Assembly: GCA_900539655.1 (NCBI GenBank)
Contig: UQCR01000037.1
Span: 1 to 53,902 of the forward strand
DNA from: an uncultured Robinsoniella sp.
GTDB lineage: Bacteria; Bacillota; Clostridia; Lachnospirales; Lachnospiraceae
Reading direction: 5' to 3'
Length of the DNA stretch: 53,902 bases
A program made the translations under genes and the position numbers. This document shows positions 24,571 through 32,526 of this stretch, piece by piece (position 1 is the first letter of the stretch; the number at the start of each line of letters is the position of its first letter). Under the pieces are notes generated by a model. The model was not told the origin of the DNA, ran no database searches, and worked only from the letters and a program-made list of their open reading frames with translations.

Positions 24571-25641
24571 ATGAATATTTATCATGTGATGCGTATGGAT
24601 ACCTCAAAAGTAAAATCATTGATCAAGGACACCCGGGATAAAAAAGACAAAATGAGATATTCCTTTGCATATGGGCTTAAAATCGTATCTACAGTCTTAT
24701 TCTGTATGATAGTGGTCCTGTTATTCACCGCACTGTTTGGTCCTGAAAACAGTATTGTAGGTGTCATTACCGTAATCGCCGTCATGGTCTTTGAAAAAGC
24801 AGATCTGGGCATAAAATCCAGCCATGCAGCGTTAACCTTAATTGCTTCATTTCTAATTCTGGCTATAGGCCCTCAATTGGCATCACTGGCTGCTCCGGGT
24901 GCCGGCTTTATCATAAATCTGTTTTGCATTTTAACCCTTCTGATTTTATCCTGCCATAATATTATAATGTCTAACCACTCCACGATAATTCTGGGATATC
25001 TGCTGCTGATGGGCACTGAAGTGACAGGAGATGCCTATATAAATAGAATATCAGGTCTTTTGTTCGGCGGTATTATCGTAGCTGCTGTTTTCTATCACAA
25101 ACACTATAAAATAACTTATCCCCGTACATTCAGGGACTTATTTAAGGAATTTAATCCGGGTACGCTGCGTACACAATGGCAGCTTAAGATGGCATTGGGC
25201 ATCTCACTTTCCATGTTTCTGGCTGAAATGCTTCATTTTGCACGCCCTATTTGGGTTGGTATTGCCTGTATGTCTCTGTTACAGCCCTTTACCCATGATC
25301 TGACATTCCGCGCCTGCAGACGGGCTCCATTTGTGATCATCGGCAGCATTGCCTTTGGCATCATTTATTACTTTATACCGGACACTTTAATTCCTTATAT
25401 CGGAATATTCGGCGGTCTGGTGCTTGGATTATGCAGTTCCTATAAATGGCAGAGCGCATTTAACTGCTTTGGTGCTATTTCTATCATAGTTCCTCAGTTT
25501 GGGTTACTTAATGCAATTATGCTCCGAATAGTAAACAATGTATTCGGCACCCTCTTCAGCATTGTGTTTGATAAAATATTTACATTTTTAATCAACCTGA
25601 TTACTGTTATAAAAATTAAAGTTTTGGCTAATGCCACATAA
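24571..25641 (+). CDS. FUSC-family (aromatic acid exporter-like) membrane protein
   Basis: A 356-residue polytopic protein starting at the ATG behind GAAAGGAG; the longer frame to 24436 covers the promoter. Six helices in the N-terminal half (residues 30-170), a cytoplasmic loop with ITYPRTFRDLFKEF, then a second FUSC-like block (ALGISLSMFLAEML ... RPIWVGIACMSLLQP). The RPIWVGIACMSL segment is typical of the fusaric acid resistance/aromatic acid exporter superfamily. It may export aromatic or organic acids; no neighbouring pathway identifies the substrate. Confidence 0.75.
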   Translation: MNIYHVMRMDTSKVKSLIKDTRDKKDKMRYSFAYGLKIVSTVLFCMIVVLLFTALFGPENSIVGVITVIAVMVFEKADLGIKSSHAALTLIASFLILAIGPQLASLAAPGAGFIINLFCILTLLILSCHNIIMSNHSTIILGYLLLMGTEVTGDAYINRISGLLFGGIIVAAVFYHKHYKITYPRTFRDLFKEFNPGTLRTQWQLKMALGISLSMFLAEMLHFARPIWVGIACMSLLQPFTHDLTFRACRRAPFVIIGSIAFGIIYYFIPDTLIPYIGIFGGLVLGLCSSYKWQSAFNCFGAISIIVPQFGLLNAIMLRIVNNVFGTLFSIVFDKIFTFLINLITVIKIKVLANAT

Positions 25642-25652
25642 TTGATTTGATA

Positions 25653-25702
25653 AAAAAACCGCAAAAATCTCTTTGGTCAGCAAGAGAGTTTTACGGTTTC
25701 TT
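25653..25702 (+). terminator. Terminator after the FUSC-like gene
   Basis: Interrupted stem AAACCG-AAAA-TCTCTT / AAGAGA-TTTT-CGGTTT followed by CTT on the plus strand, eleven bases after the stop codon. Confidence 0.7.
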
Positions 25703-25760
25703 AAGGGGTTGGGTCTATGTCAATATTATAATAGGGGTCTGTCAGTGAAAATTATTGCAT

Positions 25761-26534
25761 TTAATAAGTAAACAACTGTGTCCAGTATCCGGTACCGTTA
25801 CTGTTTACATGATAACCTACACCAATATACTTGAAGTTTTTATTTAAGATATTCGCGCGGTGTCCTTCCGAATTCATCCAGCCGTTCATTACTTCTTCCG
25901 GGCTTCTCTGTCCCCAGGCAATATTTTCGCCTGATCCTCTGTAATCAACGCCATTTTCAGCTAAAACGGTGCTAAAGCTGCTGCCATTCGGTCTGGTGTG
26001 GGAAAATGATTTTTCAATTTCTTTTGCACGTACCTGTGCTGCAGCCTGCAGGTTTACTTTTACTTCTAATGGAGCGAGTCCGGCTTTCGCACGTTCCTGA
26101 TTTACCAGATCTGCAACTTTTTTGGCTGCACTGACATCCTGGCTTCCGTCTGTTTCAGGCGCGCTGGTTTCCGGTGCATTCGTTTCCGGTGCATTTGTCT
26201 CTGGCGCATTGGTTTCAGGCGCTTCTGTTTCGGGCACATTAGTCTCTGGTGCGTTGGTTTCTGGTGCTTCCGTCTCTGGTGCATCCGTTTCCGGTGCATT
26301 TGTCTCAGGAGCCTCCGTTTCCGGTTTATCAATATCAGGGCAATTAATTATCTCCGAAATATTAATTCCCAGCTTTTCCAACTCCGCTTTGATGTCACTG
26401 TTGGATATATCTATCTGTTGTACAATTGCACACCCATTTGCCTTTGCCTGTTCCAGAGCCGCATTTAACTTGCCGGCATCTACATCCATTACTGGAGCTC
26501 CAATAATAGCAGTTGCTAATAATGCTGATAACAT
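25761..26534 (-). CDS. CAP-domain (SCP/YkwD-like) protein with PET-repeat linker
   Basis: A 257-residue protein. Residues 1-20 are a hydrophobic secretion-like segment (MLSALLATAIIGAPVMDVDA) that lacks the usual basic n-region; no in-frame start lies upstream before a stop. Residues 70-130 are a Pro/Glu/Thr linker of a 5-residue PETxA-type repeat, about 12 copies. Residues 135-257 form the CAP domain (VNQERAKAGLAPLE; SGENIAWGQ; HRANILN; GYWTQLF). YkwD-like proteins are secreted and of unclear function. The linker probably spans the cell wall. Repeat number is likely variable between strains. It sits alone between terminators. Confidence 0.85.
   Translation of the reverse strand: MLSALLATAIIGAPVMDVDAGKLNAALEQAKANGCAIVQQIDISNSDIKAELEKLGINISEIINCPDIDKPETEAPETNAPETDAPETEAPETNAPETNVPETEAPETNAPETNAPETNAPETSAPETDGSQDVSAAKKVADLVNQERAKAGLAPLEVKVNLQAAAQVRAKEIEKSFSHTRPNGSSFSTVLAENGVDYRGSGENIAWGQRSPEEVMNGWMNSEGHRANILNKNFKYIGVGYHVNSNGTGYWTQLFTY
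26150..26330 (-). repeat. 15-bp coding repeats in the CAP gene linker
   Basis: Imperfect 15-base units coding for PET-(N/D/E)-A give about 12 tandem copies. The frame is kept throughout, and synonymous differences between copies suggest it is not a fresh expansion. Confidence 0.85.
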
Positions 26535-26635
26535 ATTACTACCTCGCTTTCTGTTTGTTACATTTTTATTACATTTGTGTTACAAAACATATATTAGCAT
26601 AGATAGATTTTTAAGGCAATGGTACTTTCTGGGTT

Positions 26636-26675
26636 TAAAAAAGGAACATTCAAAATTTCTGAAATGTTCCTTTTT
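26636..26675 (-). terminator. Terminator after the ribbon-helix-helix gene
   Basis: AAAAAGGAACATT pairs with AATGTTCCTTTTT across a 12-base loop; T runs on both strands, so it can act in either direction. Confidence 0.8.
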
Positions 26676-26698
26676 CGTGTATCACACCCTAAGAAATA

Positions 26699-26872
26699 TT
26701 AAATTTCCTTACTTTTGATTTTCTTTTCACCTTTAAGATATCCTTTTAGTATACGATTTATAAACTGGCTTAAAGAACGGTCTTCTTTTTCAGCCAACTG
26801 CTTCAATTCTCCTATGATATCTTCGTCCAGTGTAATACTTACTTTTGCTTTTAAAGGTTTCATTTCTCCCAT
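26699..26872 (-). CDS. Ribbon-helix-helix DNA-binding protein
   Basis: A 57-residue protein beginning at the ATG behind GAGGTG; an ATG 15 bases upstream overlaps that site. The fold is read from a beta strand (KAKVSITLDEDI) and two helices (IGELKQLAEKEDRSLSQFINRIL), the Arc/MetJ/CopG pattern used by antitoxins and small repressors. It is transcribed divergently from the next small gene across an AT-rich promoter region. An antitoxin role is possible, but no toxin homologue is recognised beside it. Confidence 0.75.
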   Translation of the reverse strand: MGEMKPLKAKVSITLDEDIIGELKQLAEKEDRSLSQFINRILKGYLKGEKKIKSKEI

Positions 26873-26918
26873 TGCATAACACCTCATTTCCTAATATAGC
26901 ATTATCTGCGATATAATA

Positions 26919-26947
26919 TTGACTATTCGTATAAAATAGTATAAAGT
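26919..26947 (+). promoter_or_regulatory. Promoter of the orphan gene at 26989
   Basis: TTGACT (26919-26924), 17-base spacer, TAAAGT (26942-26947). The surrounding ATAAAATAGTATAAAGTAGTA repeats could be the operator of the divergent ribbon-helix-helix protein. Confidence 0.5.
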
Positions 26948-26988
26948 AGTATTTATCAATATAAATATAAGGAGGATAACAACTATCG

Positions 26989-27210
26989 ATGGATAACCAT
27001 GTATTAGCAAGAAATCTTACCGATTTAGCCACTATGACAGATACCAGTTTTTATTTTCATTACTTACAGACTTCCAGTGCATTGGAACTTTCCCGTTTTA
27101 TTGAATTAGTACCTGACTTTTTTAATGACGACATCGCGCAAAATCCCCACAGCAAAGAAACGGAATATGCAATACAACAAATATTGGAGAAATTTGAAAG
27201 AAGCGCATAA
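26989..27210 (+). CDS. Hypothetical small acidic protein
   Basis: A 73-residue protein, mostly helical (LARNLTDLATMTD; ALELSRFIELVPDFF; YAIQQILEKF), no domain recognised. An AGGAGG lies 13 bases before the ATG, longer than usual. It is divergent from the ribbon-helix-helix gene and could share its operator. Confidence 0.5.
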   Translation: MDNHVLARNLTDLATMTDTSFYFHYLQTSSALELSRFIELVPDFFNDDIAQNPHSKETEYAIQQILEKFERSA

Positions 27211-27857
27211 CAAAAATAGTACATTCATAAAGCATACTTAACTTATATATTAAATAGAATATATTCATAAATAGCAGATACATAAAGACAGCTGCCATAC
27301 ACCAGGGACATTCCAAAAACTCTAACACCCTACCGTATTGCGGCTGCCTTTATCTTACAAATTTAACGTTCCCTTATATTTTCTTATAAAGTCTCCCAAC
27401 TATCCCACTTCTCACTCTAATCCCTTTATACTACAATAACTTTACAGGTATACATTATATTATTTACACTCGCTGCTGTTAATATGCAGCACAATTTTAG
27501 CCGTAACCTTTCCTCAGGCGTTTACAAACGCCGCAACGATCTCATTACTATTCCCTCCACGAATAGATAACATCTCTTATCCACTACCAGCCATGATCCT
27601 GGAATAAGGACATTATAATATATTTTATTTCTGTTGTCACTAATTCTATATTTGTGTTTTGTTTGATTTTTACCGGATAAACGCCTGCAAAAAGCATCTA
27701 GTTTCCCAGATCCGCATACGGGAAACTGTTTTTCAAAAAAAGAATATCTTTTCAATTATTAATTGTTTTATGCAACTTTACTTGATACAATACTATTATC
27801 TAATAAAAGTGTGTAACAGCTGATTGCCACTTATAAAAAAGAAAGAGGGAAAGAGTA
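27211..27857. other. AT-rich intergenic region without a supported gene
   Basis: Short frames occur on both strands (for example minus 27522-27755) but lack ribosome sites and recognisable domains. The stretch lies at the edge of an accessory patch and may hold decayed sequence. The last 20 bases contain the ribosome site of the next gene. Confidence 0.5.
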
Positions 27858-28727
27858 ATGGAAAAAGTAAGAAAAAAGAGTATATCATTAACAAAATTTA
27901 TTTTATTTGCAAGCACCAGTTTATTAATGCTATTTGCTATAACATTTTTTTCATCCATTAGAACAGAAGCCGCTTCAAGTAAGATTATCCCCTTAAAATC
28001 ATCTAAGGTCTATCGCTCCTACGATATTACTGCTGATGGAAAGAAGGATAAATTATCAATCGAAATTAAGAACTACGGATTGGAAGTTTATATTAACGGT
28101 GATTTGTATGAATGGCTTTGGGATGAATATTCGGATAGGCTTCCCGGTTATGACTACTTTACGCCTGCATTTAAAACATCCGTTCATTTGTATGTCCTTA
28201 ATAATAAAAATGTCTTTATTGGAATATCAGCAACAGGAAACTATGGTACTAACGGATTCCACATACTGTACAAATATCAATCTGAAGTCCTTGTCCCAGT
28301 TTTAGATGTTAATAAATTATTTGTTGGCGAGTTATCCGGTCATGGGTATACCGCAAAACCTTTGAAAATAAATGGAAATGTTATAACCATGAAATGTAGT
28401 ACCGGTATAACATCGGGTGGAATATTTGAATACAATACCAGATACAAGCTATCCGGGAATAAATTAAAACCTATTGACACTAAATATAAAATCACAAAAA
28501 TAATAAAGCCTTATGGAGTGAAAACAATATCTGTATTAAAACCTTTCAAAATATACAAACAACCTGGAAGTAAAAAAGTTTCTTTTATAACTAAACCAGG
28601 TGAAAAGTTAAAACCCATACAAATTTGTCCAAAAGGTAAAAAAGCCTATATTCTTGTTGAAGGAAATAATAAGAGAAGGGGTTGGACGAATATGAGATTT
28701 AAATACGAAACAATATCTAATTATTGA
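27858..28727 (+). CDS. Secreted hypothetical protein
   Basis: A 289-residue protein. Classic signal peptide: basic n-region (MEKVRKKSISLTK), hydrophobic core to residue 32 and a probable cleavage after TEAA. The mature part begins with YDITADGKKDKLSIEIK, reminiscent of Asp-rich calcium-binding or repeat-type motifs, followed by a beta-rich region with no recognised fold and a Lys/Gly-rich C-terminal segment resembling SH3-like surface domains (KPFKIYKQPGSKKVSFITKPGEKL). Purine-rich site GAAAGAGGGAAAGAG. Its AT content and position next to integrase debris suggest acquisition. Function unknown. Confidence 0.7.
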   Translation: MEKVRKKSISLTKFILFASTSLLMLFAITFFSSIRTEAASSKIIPLKSSKVYRSYDITADGKKDKLSIEIKNYGLEVYINGDLYEWLWDEYSDRLPGYDYFTPAFKTSVHLYVLNNKNVFIGISATGNYGTNGFHILYKYQSEVLVPVLDVNKLFVGELSGHGYTAKPLKINGNVITMKCSTGITSGGIFEYNTRYKLSGNKLKPIDTKYKITKIIKPYGVKTISVLKPFKIYKQPGSKKVSFITKPGEKLKPIQICPKGKKAYILVEGNNKRRGWTNMRFKYETISNY

Positions 28728-28846
28728 TGTAATATAGTTCAGGATATAATACATGTACAAATCGGTTAATTGCTATTTTACAAAATCAATGGGTAAAGAC
28801 CTTTGATAATAAAAAAATAGAAAGAGGGTATGGGTTGTGAAAAGAA

Positions 28847-29258
28847 TTGGTTTCGGAACAAAAGAAGTACGGAGCAGAAACCGTGAATAAATGTATCAAT
28901 ATACTTTCTAATGTTTTTAATTATTCTGCCCTTAAGATCATTTCTGTTAATCCCTGATGCCGGTTAAAACGTGCAAAAGTGGTATTGCCAACTAAAGCTG
29001 CATGGACTAATGAACAATGTTTATACTTCCTAAAATTACCTGATGTTCGGCTTTCACGTTTTTACGGTATGTTTGTGTTATCACTTATGGCCGGTGCACG
29101 TCCCTGTGAAGTATGTGGTGTTGCAGAGTCAGATCTTACGGAAACCGGAGAACTTACATTGCATAGAGGATTGGATTACTCAAAAATCAAATGACGTTAA
29201 CCATTTTCGTAAACCAAAAAAACGCGGGCCTGAGATCACTACTCTCAAACTCGCATAA
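28847..29258 (+). pseudogene. Decayed tyrosine integrase
   Basis: Remains of a phage-type integrase in three frames. KYGAETVNKCINILSNVF (SAM-like core-binding domain) runs to ISVNP and a stop near 28957. Downstream, another frame carries WTNEQCLYFLKLPDVRL and LSLMAGARPCEVCGVAESDL, the box I region with the catalytic Arg (ARPxE). A third frame continues FRKPKKRGPEITTLKLA. Box II (HxxR/Y) is missing. It points toward the tRNA-derived repeat at 29276, as integrases of tRNA-inserting elements do. Confidence 0.75.
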
Positions 29259-29275
29259 ATACTACAAAATACGAA

Positions 29276-29295
29276 AGCGCGAGACGGGACTCGAA
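29276..29295. repeat. Duplicate of the tRNA-Gly 3' end (att remnant)
   Basis: agcgcgagacgggactcgaa, 20 of 20 identical to 29938-29957, the acceptor/T-arm end of tRNA-Gly(GCC), in the same orientation. This is the signature of site-specific integration into the tRNA 3' end. It lies 18 bases past the integrase remnant. Confidence 0.85.
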
Positions 29296-29474
29296 AAAAA
29301 CACCATATGGAAAAAACTCTAATAGAAAGGGGATTTTGTGTATCTTCATTTCTCTTTGTTTTCAAAAGAAAAATCATAGCCTAAATGAATTGTTTGATTT
29401 TTAAGAGATGGGATATTGTCTCGTCCTAAGGTCGATTTGAAATAAATCTGATTACAAAAACAATAAATAGGGAC

Positions 29475-29503
29475 TTAACATTTATTTAAAGCTATGCTAT
29501 AAT
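29475..29503 (+). promoter_or_regulatory. Promoter of the putative antitoxin RNA
   Basis: TTAACA (29475-29480), 17-base spacer, TATAAT (29498-29503), with no open frame behind it. Confidence 0.75.
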
Positions 29504-29508
29504 GACAT

Positions 29509-29595
29509 TAAAGAAACAACCGCCCACATGGTGGTTGACCTCATTAAGGATAGAAAAGCCACCCATTCCGGTCAAGTTCAGGGTGGTTTTTCTAT
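29509..29595 (+). ncRNA. Putative type I antitoxin RNA
   Basis: A predicted transcript of about 85 bases from the promoter at 29475-29503 to a hairpin-T terminator (AAAAGCCACCC 29554-29564 with GGGTGGTTTTT 29581-29591). It contains a CAACC...GGTTG hairpin (29517-29537) and runs convergently into the holin-like toxin mRNA. Its 5' segment ACAACCG-N12-TTGACCTC recurs, inverted, in the toxin leader (29732-29758). The arrangement resembles Fst/TxpA-type loci. Confidence 0.6.
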
Positions 29596-29602
29596 GTATC
29601 GA

Positions 29603-29704
29603 TTACCTACAAAACGTAAAAACGAATGTAAGTAATGCCAAAAGGAATAGACCAAAGGTCATTAAATCCTTAAAATCAAAATGATTGTTATTCTGATTCT
29701 TCAT
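29603..29704 (-). CDS. Holin-like type I toxin peptide
   Basis: A 33-residue peptide: polar start (MKNQNNNHFDFKD) then one hydrophobic helix (LMTFGLFLLALLTFVFTFC). This matches the small 'putative holin-like toxin' family related to TxpA/BsrG, which depolarises membranes. A very strong GGAGGTGG site lies before the ATG, in a leader of about 55 bases; expression is probably held down by the convergent RNA. It lies in the 660-bp segment between the two tRNA-Gly att repeats, consistent with an element-borne stabilisation locus. Confidence 0.68.
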   Translation of the reverse strand: MKNQNNNHFDFKDLMTFGLFLLALLTFVFTFCR

Positions 29705-29766
29705 AGGCACCACCTCCATTCCTAAAGAATAGAGGTCAAACACCCTGCACACGGTTGTCCTGTACT

Positions 29767-29795
29767 ATATTATCATATCATCACTTAATCTACAA
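29767..29795 (-). promoter_or_regulatory. Promoter of the toxin mRNA
   Basis: TTGTAG (minus strand, 29790-29795), 17-base spacer, TAATAT (29767-29772). Confidence 0.6.
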
Positions 29796-29906
29796 GGATT
29801 CTTCGTAAACATTATTGAATTTTTGGTATTCTAGAGTATACATCTTTTGAGAGATTTTTGCAATCCATAATCCAGATTGAGATAAATATTGTTCTCAAAG
29901 AGAAAC

Positions 29907-29933
29907 AAAAAAGTACCGTTTTTACGGTACTTT
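29907..29933 (-). terminator. Terminator of the tRNA operon
   Basis: AAAGTACCGT / ACGGTACTTT stem followed by TTTTTTG on the minus strand, directly after tRNA-Gly(GCC). Confidence 0.9.
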
Positions 29934-29937
29934 ATAG

Positions 29938-30010
29938 AGCGCGAGACGGGACTCGAACCCGCGGCCTCGACCTTGGCAAGGTCGCGCTCCACCAACTGAG
30001 CCACTCGCGC
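29938..30010 (-). tRNA. tRNA-Gly (GCC)
   Basis: A 73-base cloverleaf: acceptor GCGCGAG/CTCGCGC, anticodon loop TTGCCAA with GCC, T-loop GGTTCGAGTCC, discriminator U as expected for glycine. CCA is not encoded. Its last 20 bases are duplicated at 29276-29295, so it served as an integration site. Confidence 0.95.
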
Positions 30011-30030
30011 ATAATCATCTTTCGATGAAA

Positions 30031-30101
30031 AGCGGGTGATGGGAATCGAACCCACGTATCTAGCTTGGAAGGCTAGTGTTCTACCATTGAACTACACCCG
30101 C
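30031..30101 (-). tRNA. tRNA-Gly (TCC)
   Basis: A 71-base cloverleaf: acceptor GCGGGTG/CACCCGC, anticodon stem CTAGC/GCTAG with loop CTTCCAA (TCC), T-loop GGTTCGATTCC. Second gene of the tRNA operon; CCA not encoded. Confidence 0.95.
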
Positions 30102-30134
30102 ATATGAAATTGTGTGTTGCATTTGCTTTCGCAA

Positions 30135-30207
<73 letters not shown>

Positions 30208-30267
30208 TTAAAGACTGTTGTTCCTGTTTTTGCTTTTCTTGATTTGTTCCGTTCAGCAACGTAGATA

Positions 30268-30296
30268 ATTCTACAATGATTTCTAAGTTTTGTCAA
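30268..30296 (-). promoter_or_regulatory. Promoter of the tRNA operon
   Basis: Perfect TTGACA (minus strand, 30291-30296), 17-base spacer, TAGAAT (30268-30273), about 60 bases before tRNA-Phe. Confidence 0.85.
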
Positions 30297-30352
30297 TACT
30301 TAATTTGAAATTTTTTGGATTTTTTTGAAATTTCTTTTTTTTCTTTCTTTAA

Positions 30353-30388
30353 CGGAGAACCACAACTCTTTTATTTTGTGGTTCTCCG
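30353..30388 (-). terminator. Hairpin after the ppk gene
   Basis: Perfect 13-bp stem CGGAGAACCACAA (30353-30365) / TTGTGGTTCTCCG (30376-30388) six bases after the ppk stop. The minus-strand T run is weak, so it may be a terminator of low efficiency or an mRNA-stabilising stem. Confidence 0.6.
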
Positions 30389-30393
30389 GCATT

Positions 30394-32454
30394 TTATTGT
30401 TTATTGGAGTGCTGATATGCAAGCTGAAAAAATAACTTCTGGGAGTCCAGGGCTACTTCTGTCGTTGGCATTTTCTGATAGGAACCATCTTCTTTTTGTT
30501 CCCTCGCCTTGACATTATCGTTTAGCATAGTGGTAAACATTTCACGTATTCTTACTTTCAGGTGAGTATCATAAACTGGTACTGCCACTTCCACTCTGCG
30601 CAGTGTATTTCTGGTCATAAGGTCTGCTGATGCGATATAGATCTTTGCCCTTTCCCGATCACCAAAAATGTAGATTCTGGAGTGCTCCAGGTATCTTCCT
30701 ACGATACTGATAATCCTTATGTTTTCCGTCTGATCCGGTATACGGGAACGCAGGCAGCAGATTCCACGGACAATCATTTCTATTTTTACACCTGCTTTTG
30801 ATGCTTCTATTAGTTTATCGATAATTTTCCTATCCGTAAGGGAATTTAGTTTCAGTCCGATATAGGAGGGATTATTATTTTTTGCTGCACAAATTTCTTC
30901 ATCCATCATTTCCAGTACCTTGTTTTGAAGGCATTTGGGAGCAATCAGAAGATGTTCGGAGGATTCTACTACTTCTCCCATGGAAAGTGACTGGAATACT
31001 CCGGCTGCTTCTATTCCTATTCTGTTGTCCGCAGTCATCAGGGACATGTCTGTATAAAGTCTGGCTGTCTTTTCATTATAATTTCCGGTACCTACTTGTG
31101 TAATATATTCAATCTGTCCCTCTCTTTTTCGGGTTATGAGGCACAGCTTGGAATGTACTTTCAGACCATCCAGTCCATAGATAACATGGCATCCTGCTTC
31201 TTCCAGCCTTCTTGACCATTCAATGTTGTTTTCCTCATCGAATCTGGCTTTCAGTTCTACTAAGACATCTACCTGCTTACCATTTTCTGCTGCTTCCACC
31301 AGTGCGCCAATTACTTCGCTGTGTTTGGCAAGACGGTAAAGAGTCATTTTTATGGACACTACATAAGGATCCTCTGCCGCCTGATTCAGCATTGTAATAA
31401 ATGGACGAATACTCTCATATGGATAAGACAGTAATATATCATGCTCCAGAATCTGGTCTATCACCGGCCTTTTTTCATCCACTGCCGGGGACTTCTGAGG
31501 TATTCTTTTTTCAAAGAATAATTCTGTATTCATTCTCAACTGGTCTTGAATCTGGAATACAAAGGACAGATCTATTGGCGATTGGGAGACAAATACCTGC
31601 TCTTTCTTTAACAACAGGTGTTCACACAGTTTAACTGTCCTCTTATGATCCAGCTCTCTGCTTAATTCCAGCCGTACGGGACAGAGCCTCCTTCTAAGCT
31701 TTACTACCTCCGCCATATGCTCCCGGTAGTCAAGATCCTCATCAAAGATACTGTCCGCATCAATATCCGCATTTCTGGTTATGCGAATCAGGGACTTTGC
31801 ACTTAGCCTATATTTCTGAAAGACTTTTGGCAGAAAATGCAGAATTAATTCTTCTACCAACAGGAAGCTTCCGGATCTTCCCGGAATAGCCGTGAGCCTT
31901 CCAAATACTTCACTGCTGCAAGGTACAATTCCAAATTTTTCCCGGTCTGTTTTCGTTTCCAATACTGCTGCCGCATATATTTCATTATTTTTCAGAAACG
32001 GAAACGGTTGTTTTTTGCCTACCACCATTGTGGACAGAAGAGGCATGATATCCTGCTCAAAATAGCGTTCCAAATAATCCGTTTCCCCATCTGTCAATTG
32101 GTTGATTTTGATCAGATGAATCCCTTCCTTTTCAAGAAGACGCATTAAGTCATTGTAAATCTGATCCTTTACTTTTTCTAATTCCCTGACCCGTTTGAAG
32201 ATGGCATCCATCTGTTCTCTGCTAGTCATCTGGGTTTTATTCTCTCTGATTTCTTTTGATATCAGCATCTGATCATGGAGGGATCCCACCCTGACCATAA
32301 AAAATTCATCCAGATTACTTTGGAATATTGACAGAAAAGTAAGGCGCTCACAAATGGGCACCCTGGGATCTGCAGCTTCTTCTAAAACACGTTCATTAAA
32401 TTTGAGCCAGGACAATTCCCGGTTTTCAAAGCAAGACAATTGTTTATCTTTCAT
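30394..32454 (-). CDS. ppk1: Polyphosphate kinase 1
   Basis: A 686-residue enzyme making long-chain polyphosphate from ATP. The four PPK1 domains are present: N-terminal ENRELSWLKFNERVLEEA and SNLDEFFMVRVG, middle domain, then two catalytic phospholipase D-like domains with VHSKLCLITRK (phosphohistidine motif) and HSRIYIFGDRE. I chose the ATG at 32454 with GAGG upstream; a GTG three codons earlier is the alternative. It follows an HD-domain hydrolase gene by about 70 bases on the same strand, a pairing compatible with stress or polyphosphate control. Confidence 0.93.
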   Translation of the reverse strand: MKDKQLSCFENRELSWLKFNERVLEEAADPRVPICERLTFLSIFQSNLDEFFMVRVGSLHDQMLISKEIRENKTQMTSREQMDAIFKRVRELEKVKDQIYNDLMRLLEKEGIHLIKINQLTDGETDYLERYFEQDIMPLLSTMVVGKKQPFPFLKNNEIYAAAVLETKTDREKFGIVPCSSEVFGRLTAIPGRSGSFLLVEELILHFLPKVFQKYRLSAKSLIRITRNADIDADSIFDEDLDYREHMAEVVKLRRRLCPVRLELSRELDHKRTVKLCEHLLLKKEQVFVSQSPIDLSFVFQIQDQLRMNTELFFEKRIPQKSPAVDEKRPVIDQILEHDILLSYPYESIRPFITMLNQAAEDPYVVSIKMTLYRLAKHSEVIGALVEAAENGKQVDVLVELKARFDEENNIEWSRRLEEAGCHVIYGLDGLKVHSKLCLITRKREGQIEYITQVGTGNYNEKTARLYTDMSLMTADNRIGIEAAGVFQSLSMGEVVESSEHLLIAPKCLQNKVLEMMDEEICAAKNNNPSYIGLKLNSLTDRKIIDKLIEASKAGVKIEMIVRGICCLRSRIPDQTENIRIISIVGRYLEHSRIYIFGDRERAKIYIASADLMTRNTLRRVEVAVPVYDTHLKVRIREMFTTMLNDNVKAREQKEDGSYQKMPTTEVALDSQKLFFQLAYQHSNKQ

Positions 32455-32526
32455 GTGACTCACATCCTCATTTTTTCATCTCTTGTAATTGACATTGTTT
32501 CCTCTGAATATATCACGGCTAAAATT

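Noticed and set aside
26150..26330. Regular repeats suggesting a CRISPR array
   Set aside because: Units are 15-base coding repeats without spacers; no cas genes are in the window.
27522..27755. 77-codon minus-strand frame in the intergenic region
   Set aside because: No ribosome site, no recognisable domain, high proportion of rare-looking composition; left unannotated.
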